Shown here piece by piece: positions 34,399 through 42,794 of a stretch of DNA of 64,000 nt. The position numbers and the translations under genes were made by a program. The DNA comes from UBA4720 sp038227135 (lineage in GTDB: Bacteria > Gemmatimonadota > Gemmatimonadetes > Gemmatimonadales > Gemmatimonadaceae): the NCBI GenBank assembly GCA_038227135.1, contig JBBRQC010000003.1, forward strand, positions 71,066 through 135,065. Direction: 5' to 3'. Each line of letters begins with the position of its first letter. Position 1 is the stretch's first letter. The notes below the pieces were generated by a model. That model was not told the DNA's origin and made no database searches. It saw only the letters and a program-made list of their open reading frames with translations.

Positions 34399-35337
34399 AT
34401 GCTCATCAACCTACTGCCCGACTTCTTCGCAGTTCACAACAGTACCGACCGTGTCGCCGCCTATCTCCGCTACTTCGAAAATCACCGTCGCTTTCTGGAA
34501 GCCTACTGGCACAACTACGTCCTCGACCCGGCGGGCCCTCATTTTCTGGAAGTCGTTCGCTCTGCCGCACTTGCGAGCCGTGTAGACCTTCGCACGATGC
34601 TGGAGAGGATCGACGTGGTCTCTCTCGCCAGAAATACCGAAGAGCAGTGCAGGACCCTGCTGGACATCGATATCGATATCGATGTGGTGTTGATGGTTGG
34701 GGTTGGCGCGGCTAACGCTGGAGAGTTGGTCGTCGATGGCAAAGGAATCGCTTTCGTCTGCCTCGAACATTTTACGAGCGTCACAAATCCTGAAACCCAG
34801 GGATTGGGACTCGATCCGGAGCTGATTCCCCTTTGGCTGGCACACGAGATTGCTCACACAGTCCGATATGCGTCGCCAACCAGCCGCAGCGAGCTCAAAC
34901 AGCTGGTCGAGGACGCGGGTGGCTATTACTCCTACTGGGAAACAGGGAGACGCGCGACGCTCCGCGAACTGATGATCAACGAAGGACTGGCCACTCATGC
35001 CTCGAAGATCATCAGCCCGGGACATGCCGCCTGGGAGTATTACGGATATACCAGACGCGAGTACGCAAGCGTTCGTGAGCTAGAGCCGTTGATGACGAGG
35101 TCCCTCAATGCAGATCTTGACCGAGCCGGACTTGGTCTGAGGCTCCGATACCTCTCCGGCGGAATGAGCGACGACGCGCGTACGGTGGACCGCCACGTTT
35201 TCCCTGAGAGAAGCGGCTATTTTCTGGGCGCCAAAATGGTCGAATCGGCAGTCAATGCCCGCGGACTTTCTTGGGCCATTCGTGCAAGCGCGGGCGAGAT
35301 CACTTCAGTTTCGAGCTCGGCCGCTGCTTCTGCCTGA
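34399..35337 (+). CDS. Predicted gluzincin-type zinc protease, DUF2268-like (312 aa)
   Basis: HExxH in LWLAHEIAHTVRY (about residue 150) and a downstream Glu in ELMINEGLATHAS fit a gluzincin active site. GIAFVCLEHF precedes it, where DUF2268 proteins have their conserved Gly-rich strand. No signal peptide. A short in-gene GATATC repeat encodes DIDIDID. Start is ATG 34399 rather than the adjoining TTG. Role unknown; it is convergent with mnmE, stop codons 1 nt apart. Confidence 0.65.
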   Translation: MLINLLPDFFAVHNSTDRVAAYLRYFENHRRFLEAYWHNYVLDPAGPHFLEVVRSAALASRVDLRTMLERIDVVSLARNTEEQCRTLLDIDIDIDVVLMVGVGAANAGELVVDGKGIAFVCLEHFTSVTNPETQGLGLDPELIPLWLAHEIAHTVRYASPTSRSELKQLVEDAGGYYSYWETGRRATLRELMINEGLATHASKIISPGHAAWEYYGYTRREYASVRELEPLMTRSLNADLDRAGLGLRLRYLSGGMSDDARTVDRHVFPERSGYFLGAKMVESAVNARGLSWAIRASAGEITSVSSSAAASA

Positions 35338-35338
35338 T

Positions 35339-36712
35339 CTACTTCCCCACGCAGAACGAACTGAAAACCCGATCGAGAACGTCTTCAACATCGACAGTGC
35401 CGATCAACTCCTCTAGAACGTAAACAGCGGCACGAAGGTGAACGGACGCGACAGGGGCAGGTAGCTTTTCCTCGCGCCACGCATTCTGAAACAGCCTGAT
35501 TTCGTTGAGGGCCATAGCGAGTGTTTGCTGATGGCGTGCCTTGGTAAGCATTGGAATATCGGCCACAGCGCCCCCGTATTTCGAAGCAATTGCGTTGTTG
35601 ATTGCGAGGAGCAAGGCCTGAAGGCCTTCGCCAGTATGAGCGCTGACCTCAACCACCCCGTTTCGGTTCAGGTCGTCTCCGGACAGGGCCAAGTCGACCT
35701 TGGTCCGCACAGCTATCACCGGCGCACTGGATTTGAGACTTAACGAGTCTACCGTCTGGTCGAGGCCTTCGGAATTTTCAGCGCATGCAAGGACAACCGC
35801 AGCGCTGGCGAGGTAACGCTCGCTGACCTCGATTCCCAACAGTTCGATCGGATCTGCCGTTTCGCGGAGACCAGCGGTGTCGACCAGGCGCAGTGGCCAC
35901 TTTCCACTGTCAATGACTGCTTCGAGAGCATCGCGGGTAGTGCCGGGAATCTCGGTCACGATCGCCCGAGATCTTCCGAGAAGGGAGTTGAAAAGAGAAG
36001 ATTTTCCGGCATTCGGCGGCCCCGCGATTACCACTACCGCCCCTTCCCGAATCAGTTCTCCGGCGGGAGCTGTTGCAAGAAGTGCTTCCAACGACGAGAC
36101 CATCTTCCCAATGGCCCCTTCGATTTTCTCCCGCGGTACGGGTCCGTCGTCCTCTTCAGGAAAGTCGATGTCGTAAGCACTCAGTGATTCAAGACCGACA
36201 AGATCCTCCCTCAGCTGCAGCAGACGCCGGGAAAGTCCGCCATCGAGCTGGCTCAGGGCCGCGTGTTGCATCGCCTGCGATTGGGCATCGATGAGATCAC
36301 CAATGGCTTCGGCCTGCAGAATGTCGAGCTTTCCATTCAACACCGCGCGCCGGGTGAACTCTCCAGGAAGGGCTTGTCGCGCACCCGAAGAAATCAGCGC
36401 GGCAACCACCGAAGCGGGGACCAGAGAACCGCCGTGCGTCGAGATTTCGACGGTGTCGTCGCCAGTGAACGAATTAGGCGCTGGAAAGAGGATGACTAGC
36501 GAACGGTCGAGCACCTCCCCCCGATCGTGAACAGTGGTCAGCTGAGCTGCGCGAGCCTGCGCCGGCCACGGGCGTATGTGGTTCTGGGCAATTGCATACG
36601 CGCCGGGGCCGCTCAGTCTGACGATTGCCAGTGCGCCCTTTCCAGCTGGTGTGGCCATAGCCACGATCGTGTCGTCGAGCAGTGTTACTCCTGCTGCGGC
36701 ACCCGCGCTCAT
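35339..36712 (-). CDS. mnmE: tRNA modification GTPase MnmE (457 aa)
   Basis: With MnmG it installs cmnm5 on wobble U34. N-terminal folate-binding domain (TIVAMATPAGKGALAIVRLSG), helical domain, then an inserted G domain (GPPNAGKSSLFNSLLG at about residue 225, DTAGLRET, TKVDLA), and the C-terminal Cys motif FCVGK that defines the family (usually CIGK). The start overlaps the upstream MBL gene by 4 nt. mnmG lies 24 kb away. Confidence 0.97.
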   Translation of the reverse strand: MSAGAAAGVTLLDDTIVAMATPAGKGALAIVRLSGPGAYAIAQNHIRPWPAQARAAQLTTVHDRGEVLDRSLVILFPAPNSFTGDDTVEISTHGGSLVPASVVAALISSGARQALPGEFTRRAVLNGKLDILQAEAIGDLIDAQSQAMQHAALSQLDGGLSRRLLQLREDLVGLESLSAYDIDFPEEDDGPVPREKIEGAIGKMVSSLEALLATAPAGELIREGAVVVIAGPPNAGKSSLFNSLLGRSRAIVTEIPGTTRDALEAVIDSGKWPLRLVDTAGLRETADPIELLGIEVSERYLASAAVVLACAENSEGLDQTVDSLSLKSSAPVIAVRTKVDLALSGDDLNRNGVVEVSAHTGEGLQALLLAINNAIASKYGGAVADIPMLTKARHQQTLAMALNEIRLFQNAWREEKLPAPVASVHLRAAVYVLEELIGTVDVEDVLDRVFSSFCVGK

Positions 36713-37497
36713 GACGCCGTGGTTGGTAGCACGAAGCTCGTGCCCGGCTCCAGAATCTTCACCAAGGGATGGAGAGGATGGCCTTGGAGCGCTGCGCGCA
36801 ACCGATCTATCGCATCAAACGCAGTGGAGGTCACATGATTGAACGTTCCCCAGTGGTAGGGAATGAAGTACTTCGCCTTCAGCAGCTCGAATAAGGCGAG
36901 TGCGTCGGAGCTGGTAAGGTGCCCCTTTCGAAATCCGGGTTTCCACCAGGGCGCATACCCAATGGGTAGCAGAGCTACATCGAGCTGTCGACCTTGGGCG
37001 CCGAGGTGATTTTCCACTAGACGCGTGGTGTCGGTCGTCAGCGCGGTGTCGCCAGCAAAGAAACACGACACCTTATTAGTATCTAGTAGATACATATTGG
37101 TCGCACTGCGCCACCGGTCGACTCCATATCGGTTGCCTTTGTGCGTTGCCGCGGCAGCACGAATGGTCACGCCTTCCAGCTCCACGGCCTCACCAGGTGC
37201 GACTCCGACTGCATGCCGGTACCCCTGTTTCCCGAGCCACTTCGCTATGGTAGGCGGAGCAAAGAGTGGTATGTCGTCGGGTAGCTCGTCGATAGAGTCG
37301 AACGAGAGATGATCTGCGTGGGCGTGTGTGAGAAGTATGGCGTCGAGCTTTGGAAGCGCATTGAGCGCAATTCCGGGCGCGCTCACGCGCGGAAGCAGTT
37401 TGCCGAGTGCAGGATCGAAATTGGGATCGGTGAGAAGGCGCTTCCCTCCGACCTCAATTAGTAGCGTTGCGTGACCAATATACGTGACACGCAGCAT
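36709..37497 (-). CDS. MBL-fold hydrolase, NAPE-PLD/UlaG-like (262 aa)
   Basis: MLRVTYIGHATLLIEVGGKRLLTDP opening, metal motif LTHAHADHLSFDS, FAGDTALTTD and HWGTFNH. This group of MBL hydrolases includes lactonases and phospholipase D-type enzymes; the substrate cannot be told. Start 37497 is chosen because upstream residues overlap yidC coding. It lies between yidC and mnmE and is coupled to mnmE. Confidence 0.85.
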   Translation of the reverse strand: MLRVTYIGHATLLIEVGGKRLLTDPNFDPALGKLLPRVSAPGIALNALPKLDAILLTHAHADHLSFDSIDELPDDIPLFAPPTIAKWLGKQGYRHAVGVAPGEAVELEGVTIRAAAATHKGNRYGVDRWRSATNMYLLDTNKVSCFFAGDTALTTDTTRLVENHLGAQGRQLDVALLPIGYAPWWKPGFRKGHLTSSDALALFELLKAKYFIPYHWGTFNHVTSTAFDAIDRLRAALQGHPLHPLVKILEPGTSFVLPTTAS

Positions 37498-37505
37498 ATT
37501 GTCCC

Positions 37506-39194
37506 CTATCCGCTTTTCGGACGACCTTTTGCTCTTTCCCGGGCCAGAAGCCATTGCTGCGGAAGCGCCGCAATATTCTGGGCCGTGTAGTACAGATTGA
37601 GGCCCGAAGCCATGTTGAGAAGGACCACGGTCATCATCACCGGGAACATGTAGCCCATCATCTTCGCCTGCGGATTGGGAGGAGCATTACGCATTCCAAT
37701 CCAGGAGAGGAGGTACATCGATGTGCCCATCAACAGCGGGAGGATATAGAGTGGATCCTTGATCGAGATATCGTGCAGCCACATGAAAGGCACGCCACGG
37801 AATTCAATGGTGTTCTGAAAAACGAAAAAGAGCGCAAACAGGATCGGCATCGGAAGGAGAGCCGGGAGGCATCCGGTGAGTCCCGCGAACGGGCTGACTC
37901 CAGCATCGTGATAGACCTTCATTATCGCTTCACGCTGCTGAACCGGATCCGGATACTTCTTCTGCGCCGCGGCAAGCTTGGGCTGCAGCTCCTGCATCTT
38001 GAGACTCGAGCGCATCGTACTCTGATTGAGAGGCCATAGCGCAAATCGAATCAGAATTCCGAGGATCACCAGCACCCAGCCGTAACTCAGATTCAGCCGA
38101 TTATGCATCCAAAGGAGAGCCTGTATGGCCTTTGATGCGATTGGATGCACAACGCCCTGAAGAAAGCGCCATCCATAGGGGTTCACGTGATCGAAGTCCT
38201 GACCCATTCGCGCCAACCGCTGGGACTCCTGCGGCCCCGCATAAATCTGGAACGCGAAGCTGTTGTTCTTGATCGCCTCGACGACAGTTGCCGTGGCGTT
38301 TGTGGCAACCTTGGACGTACGCGGACCGCCGCCGAGAGTTACTTCACTGAAAAGAGTACCGTTTGGCGGCGAGAGAATTCCCAATACGAAGTATTTGCTC
38401 TTAACAGCGGCCCAGCTGAGTGGACCCGGCTCCAGTGTTTTCTCTCCTGGTTCCAGGCTTCCAAACAGCACGCTTCGAGCATGGTCTTTTTCCGGTTTGA
38501 AGCTATATGCGAGAGTTCGATAATCCGCGGTCGTGTCTGCTTCGGCGGGTCTGAGTGTCCTGGGCAGATCGATAAGAAGATAGGCCTGCCCGGTTGGCCC
38601 TTTGACGCGTCCATTGACGCCAACGGTATAACTCGCCGTGGTGTCTTGTGAAATTGCGTACGTGATCGACACCGAATCGTTCTGTAGCACGGCTTCATAC
38701 GTAAGCGCCTCCTCTCCCCTTGTGTTTCGCGCTCTCGAAAGAGCAAATGAGATCTTCGATAGATCGACCGTGTCGCCTGGAGTTACGAGTCTGTACCCAA
38801 GAAGCGGAGAGCTCTCTCCCGCCAGATCTACCAGACCTCCCGAGCTAGACCGGTTGACGTAGTCGCGCATCGTGATCGAAACGGGAGCGGCACCAATGTT
38901 GGTGAACTTGTAAATCGCTTTCGACGTGGTGACAATCGTCGTCTCCACACCAGTTTGACCGGATGTCTGCGCTACTGTGGGGCTTGTCTGAGCAACCAGT
39001 GGAGCAGTCGCCATATCCCCATTCGGCCGCGATGATGCGGCAGCTGTTGCCCCGACGTTCGTCAGCCCAGAACTAGAATCCCCAGCGGGTGATATGCGCG
39101 ATTTTGGGGCGGTCTTTGGCGTCGGAAATAGCAGCTGGGAAGCTGCGATTACGATGAGCGAAAGAAACAGAGCGAGAAAAAAACGCTTATCCAT
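37506..39194 (-). CDS. yidC: Membrane protein insertase YidC (562 aa)
   Basis: Gram-negative type: N-terminal helix (RFFLALFLSLIVIAASQLLF), large periplasmic beta-sandwich P1 domain (residues about 50-360), then five core helices with LSYGWVLVILGILIRFALWPLNQ (the hydrophilic-groove Arg), GVSPFAGLTGCLPALLPMPILFALF and SGLNLYYTAQN. It inserts proteins with or after Sec. ATG abuts the yidD TGA directly. Confidence 0.97.
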   Translation of the reverse strand: MDKRFFLALFLSLIVIAASQLLFPTPKTAPKSRISPAGDSSSGLTNVGATAAASSRPNGDMATAPLVAQTSPTVAQTSGQTGVETTIVTTSKAIYKFTNIGAAPVSITMRDYVNRSSSGGLVDLAGESSPLLGYRLVTPGDTVDLSKISFALSRARNTRGEEALTYEAVLQNDSVSITYAISQDTTASYTVGVNGRVKGPTGQAYLLIDLPRTLRPAEADTTADYRTLAYSFKPEKDHARSVLFGSLEPGEKTLEPGPLSWAAVKSKYFVLGILSPPNGTLFSEVTLGGGPRTSKVATNATATVVEAIKNNSFAFQIYAGPQESQRLARMGQDFDHVNPYGWRFLQGVVHPIASKAIQALLWMHNRLNLSYGWVLVILGILIRFALWPLNQSTMRSSLKMQELQPKLAAAQKKYPDPVQQREAIMKVYHDAGVSPFAGLTGCLPALLPMPILFALFFVFQNTIEFRGVPFMWLHDISIKDPLYILPLLMGTSMYLLSWIGMRNAPPNPQAKMMGYMFPVMMTVVLLNMASGLNLYYTAQNIAALPQQWLLARERAKGRPKSG

Positions 39195-39404
39195 TCAGGG
39201 AACCGGATCGTAGCCGCCCGGCCGAAAGGGATGACACCGAAGAATGCGACCAATTGTAAGTCTCATTCCCTTGATCACCCCATGTCGCTCGAAGGCTTCA
39301 AGCGCATAGGCCGAACACGTTGGATAGTAACGGCAACTGGCTGGAAAGAGTGGCGAGATTCCCAGCTGGTAACCGCGAATCAGAAGAGTGAAAACGGACC
39401 GCAT
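39195..39404 (-). CDS. yidD: Membrane protein insertion efficiency factor YidD (69 aa)
   Basis: Signature LIRGYQLGISPLFPASCRYYPTCSAYALEAFERHG and RILRCHPFRPGGYDPVP, with the conserved Cys residues. Start ATG 39404 lies 1 nt after the rnpA stop. Located between rnpA and yidC, the universal order. Confidence 0.96.
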   Translation of the reverse strand: MRSVFTLLIRGYQLGISPLFPASCRYYPTCSAYALEAFERHGVIKGMRLTIGRILRCHPFRPGGYDPVP

Positions 39405-39405
39405 G

Positions 39406-39768
39406 TCAGTGTGCTGCGACTCCAGCTGCCCAGCTGGCGATAGTATCCACTTGTGCGGCAAGTTGGTCAAAAGTTGAGCGGTATGCTTCAGGCTTGGCCC
39501 GTACGAGCAGGTCCACTCGGCCGATTACGGGCAACAGCCGAAGGCGCACAAGCTCTCGTAGGCGTCGTTTGGTGCGGTTCCGATCGACGATGGTTCGGCC
39601 GTGCTTCGGAACAACCACTCCTACTCGCGGATGAGGCAACAGAGAAGTAGAAACCCGAGCTTCGAGACACTCGGTTTGCATCCGCTTCCCTGCACGTCGT
39701 ACCTGCTCAAGATCGGCTTCTCTCGTCAGTCGCCGGTTGCGAGGAAAGCCGAGGGCCTTATACCCCAG
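39406..39768 (-). CDS. rnpA: Ribonuclease P protein component with apparent non-AUG start
   Basis: Core RnpA motifs RVGVVVPKHGRTIVDRNRTKRRLRE and VDLLVRAKPEAY. The first ATG (39681) would drop the conserved N-terminus, which is present in frame upstream as FPRNRRLTREADLEQVRRAGKR. Between that segment and the preceding stop (inside rpmH) there is no ATG, GTG or TTG. The likeliest start is CTG at 39766-39768, which overlaps the last codons of rpmH; 120 residues result. The exact start is inferred; the stop and frame are certain. Translation is probably coupled to rpmH. Confidence 0.85.
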   Translation of the reverse strand: MGYKALGFPRNRRLTREADLEQVRRAGKRMQTECLEARVSTSLLPHPRVGVVVPKHGRTIVDRNRTKRRLRELVRLRLLPVIGRVDLLVRAKPEAYRSTFDQLAAQVDTIASWAAGVAAH

Positions 39769-39922
39769 CGTATTTCGAGGGTAATTGGACGGTAAGCCGT
39801 TTACGTCCTTTCTTCCGCCGGCGGCTTAAAACTTCGCGTCCCCATTTAGTAGCCATGCGCAGTCTGAACCCATGAGTGCGGATGCGGCGCTTGTTGCGGG
39901 GACGATATGTAGGCTTGCCCAT
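39758..39922 (-). CDS. rpmH: 50S ribosomal protein L34 (54 aa)
   Basis: MGKPTYRPRNKRRIRTHGF, then RLRMATKWGREVLSRRRKKG and a C-terminal extension RKRLTVQLPSKYAGV, longer than the usual about 46 residues. GGAG precedes the ATG. Divergent from dnaA across 138 nt, the classical origin arrangement. Confidence 0.97.
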   Translation of the reverse strand: MGKPTYRPRNKRRIRTHGFRLRMATKWGREVLSRRRKKGRKRLTVQLPSKYAGV

Positions 39923-40028
39923 ACGATGCTCCAGAAACCAATAAGATGCTGTCGAGAGCCGGTAAAACTATTCCAGCATTGAAGATAGGTCAAGCCGCGT
40001 AAAAGAATTCACTCACGGCGTGTTTGAC

Positions 40029-40037
40029 TTTTCCACA
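40029..40037 (+). promoter_or_regulatory. DnaA box upstream of dnaA
   Basis: TTTTCCACA fits the TTWTNCACA consensus, 23 nt before the dnaA start. Suggests autoregulation and/or the upstream part of a bipartite origin. Confidence 0.65.
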
Positions 40038-40060
40038 TAAAACGGCTAGCGTGGCGCGTC

Positions 40061-41494
40061 ATGTCGCTGAGTCCCGCCGAAGTCTGGAACCGCCTGCTCG
40101 ATCGCGCTCGTCAAGAACTCCCGGATCAAACTTTCCAGGCGTGGCTCGAGCCCACAGAAGCTCTTTCCATCGAAGGCAGCACTCTCTTCGTTGGGGCTCC
40201 GGATCAGTTCACCGCTGATTGGAATGATTCGAAGCACTCCGGTCTACTGTCGAGCTTCTGTCCTATCGTTCTAGGATATCCCATGAATGTGGTATTCCGC
40301 GTGAACGAAGAGCGGAAGAAGCGTTCTCAGATGGACTTCTTCGTGGCTCCTCCCGTTGCCATCGCCAAGCCGGCGTTGACGCAGAACGGCAGTAGCTCCC
40401 CACCGCTTAGCCAGCGCTACACTTTCGACCTGTTTGTAATCGGTAAGTCGAATGAGCTCGCCGCTGCGGCAGCTCATGCAGTCAGCCAGGCACCTGGAAA
40501 GGTCTACAATCCACTTTTCATCTATGGGGATACGGGGCTTGGAAAGACCCATCTAATGCAAGCGATCGCGCATGACACGCTCGACCGAAATTCGGAAACT
40601 CGAATCACTTACGTCGCAGCCGAGCAATTCATGAACGAGCTGATAAGCTCGATAGGAGAGCGCACGGTCGCTGATTTCCGCCGGCGTTACCGCGAAGTGG
40701 ATCTATTGCTGATCGATGACGTCCATTTCCTCAAGGGCCGCAAGGAAGCAACCCAGGAGGAGTTTTTTCACACGTTCAATGCAATATACGAGGGTGGCCG
40801 ACAGATCGTTCTAACCAGTGACCGCCCGCCTTCCGAGATTCCCGGTTTGGAGGATCGGCTAAAGAGCAGATTTGAATGGGGAATGGTCGCTGACATTACT
40901 CTGCCGGATTTTGAGCATCGCGTAGCAATTTTGAAACAAAAAGCACATATCGACCGACTCGAGCTGACGATCCCCGACGATGTGATTCATTTCATCGCTG
41001 AACACGTCCGGTCCAATGTCAGAGAGCTCGAAGGATCCATCATCAAGCTTCTCGCATACGCATCGCTCAAGCACAAAGACATTACGGTTGAAGTCGCTCG
41101 GGAGGCGCTCAGGGATAAGCTGAGAGCCATTGAAGGACTTGAAGCTGAGCCTAATGGAAAGCTTACAATCCTCACAATTCAGCAAGCAGTCGCCAAAGAA
41201 TGGGGTGTAACGGTTGATGGTCTTCGTTCCAAGACGAGAACCAAGACACTCACTATACCCCGTCAGATTGCCATGTATTTGGCAAGAGATCTCCTTGCCA
41301 CTCAGCTGGTAGAGATTGGAAATGCATTTGGTGGGCGTGATCACTCAACCGTTATTCACAGTATCGACAAGGTTCAGGAATCCATCGCTGGGAATCCCGA
41401 TATTAAGACGCGTATCAATCGGCTTCGGGGAATGTTGCAAACCTTTATCCCGGTGCCAATACGTGTGGAAAGGATTACGAGTTCAGGAAAGTGA
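40061..41494 (+). CDS. dnaA: Chromosomal replication initiator protein DnaA (477 aa)
   Basis: Domain I (residues 1-85: EVWNRLLDRARQELPDQTFQAWLEP), short linker, AAA+ domain with Walker A IYGDTGLGKTHLMQAI and Walker B DLLLIDDVHFLKGR, and Arg finger region ILTSDRPPSEIPGLEDRL. Domain IV ends with the signature GNAFGGRDHSTVIHSIDKV for DnaA-box binding. Normal length. No canonical ribosome binding site before the ATG. dnaN follows 187 nt downstream. Confidence 0.98.
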   Translation: MSLSPAEVWNRLLDRARQELPDQTFQAWLEPTEALSIEGSTLFVGAPDQFTADWNDSKHSGLLSSFCPIVLGYPMNVVFRVNEERKKRSQMDFFVAPPVAIAKPALTQNGSSSPPLSQRYTFDLFVIGKSNELAAAAAHAVSQAPGKVYNPLFIYGDTGLGKTHLMQAIAHDTLDRNSETRITYVAAEQFMNELISSIGERTVADFRRRYREVDLLLIDDVHFLKGRKEATQEEFFHTFNAIYEGGRQIVLTSDRPPSEIPGLEDRLKSRFEWGMVADITLPDFEHRVAILKQKAHIDRLELTIPDDVIHFIAEHVRSNVRELEGSIIKLLAYASLKHKDITVEVAREALRDKLRAIEGLEAEPNGKLTILTIQQAVAKEWGVTVDGLRSKTRTKTLTIPRQIAMYLARDLLATQLVEIGNAFGGRDHSTVIHSIDKVQESIAGNPDIKTRINRLRGMLQTFIPVPIRVERITSSGK

Positions 41495-41681
41495 TGTCGA
41501 CAACCTGGATCATCGTGCCTTACCAACATCCTACCACACATTAGCCAGCATGGCGGAAATCAAACTGCTTTCATAAGTTAGACCGATTCGACACACCTCC
41601 ACACGCTCTACTACGACTACTACTTCTAATCTCTTAAATAGAGACTACTAGTACACCACTCGAAATCAATAGAGGGAAGGG
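41495..41681. promoter_or_regulatory. Predicted replication origin (oriC) with DnaA-trio-like unwinding element
   Basis: In the dnaA-dnaN gap, two abutting degenerate DnaA boxes (41587-41595 TTCGACACA, 41595-41603 ending TCCACA) are followed by a 4-nt GC spacer and seven consecutive triplets at 41608-41628 (five CTA plus CGA and CTT), then AT-rich CTTAAATA. This order (box, GC spacer, trios read as TAG on the other strand, AT-rich tract) matches the B. subtilis basal unwinding system. Further DnaA-box-like sequences occur at 41532-41540 and, reversed, at 41464-41472. Confidence 0.65.
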
Positions 41682-42794
41682 ATGCGCTTCACGATCTCTC
41701 GCGAAAAGCTTCAGGAGGGGCTTGCAGCTGTAGCTGCTAGCATCCCAGCGAAGACGACACTCCCTGTTTTGGCAAATATTTTGCTCGAAACAACAGATAA
41801 GGGAATCAAGCTATCCGGAACCGATCTCGATATTGCTGTCAGTACCGAGGTCATGGCAGATGTCGACGTGCCTGGTGCTGTGACGGTTCCTGCCAAGAAG
41901 CTGAGTGAGATTGCCCGAGAGCTGCCACCAGCTCCTGTGAAAATCGGGGCAGTAGGTGAACAAAGGGTGACGATCGAATGCGGTCGCTCACGGTTTAAAC
42001 TTCTTGGCCTTCCGCGAGATGAGTTTCCAACATTTCCCACAGTGCGCTTTAACGAGAGTTGGCGTATTCGATCCGGAGACCTGCAGCAACTGATATCACA
42101 TACGTCCTTTGCTGTATCTGCAGAGGAAAGTCGGCCGATCCTCAATGGAGTATTGTGGGAGCTAAGGCCGGATAAAATGCGAATGGTCGCGACGAACGGC
42201 CATCGCCTGGCGAAGATGGATGTGCCAATTGATTCAGCCAACGCACCTGCGAGCGACCTAATCGTCCCACCGAAGGCACTGGAGCAAGTAAGGCGACTAT
42301 TTCCTCCCGAAGAGGAGCTCGAGATTGCACGGGGCGACAATCATATCGGTTTCCGGTCGCCATTCACAGCGGTTTTCACGCGCCTCATCGAAGGCCCTTA
42401 TCCGAATTACGAGCAGGTCATTCCGAAGGACAACGACAAGGTGGCTGTTGCTGATAAAGTGGCTTTGGCCAGTGCGCTGAAGCGAATGTCGGTGATTGCC
42501 TCCGACCAAACACACAGGATTCGCCTATCCTTCAATTCCGGAATGTTGAAATTCAGCGTGCAGACCCCCGATCTAGGTGAAGCCCAGGACGAACTTCCAA
42601 TTCGATACACAGGGGATCAGCTGGATATAGGCTTCAACGCGAGCTATCTGCTCGAGATCTTGCGCTACATCCCGACAGATGAAGTAAGGCTGACCTTCAA
42701 GGCACCGGAAAGAGCGGCAACGATAGAACCGGAAGGCTGGAAGGATCCGGCTTCATATATGTGCTTGGTGATGCCACTTCGTCTTGTCGACTAG
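41682..42794 (+). CDS. dnaN: DNA polymerase III beta sliding clamp (370 aa)
   Basis: Three clamp domains: MRFTISREKLQEGLAAVAASIPAKTTLPVLANIL, then TVPAKKLSEIARELP, ATNGHRLA and the C-terminal YMCLVMPLRLVD (peptide-binding pocket Met-Pro-x-Arg). AGAGGGAAGGG precedes the ATG. Its last 4 nt overlap the convergent lipoprotein gene. Confidence 0.98.
   Translation: MRFTISREKLQEGLAAVAASIPAKTTLPVLANILLETTDKGIKLSGTDLDIAVSTEVMADVDVPGAVTVPAKKLSEIARELPPAPVKIGAVGEQRVTIECGRSRFKLLGLPRDEFPTFPTVRFNESWRIRSGDLQQLISHTSFAVSAEESRPILNGVLWELRPDKMRMVATNGHRLAKMDVPIDSANAPASDLIVPPKALEQVRRLFPPEEELEIARGDNHIGFRSPFTAVFTRLIEGPYPNYEQVIPKDNDKVAVADKVALASALKRMSVIASDQTHRIRLSFNSGMLKFSVQTPDLGEAQDELPIRYTGDQLDIGFNASYLLEILRYIPTDEVRLTFKAPERAATIEPEGWKDPASYMCLVMPLRLVD

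Noticed and set aside
34671..34691. GATATC-type tandem repeat as a possible regulatory or phase-variable repeat
   Set aside because: Only about three units, in frame and coding for DIDIDID within an intact gene; too short to slip readily.
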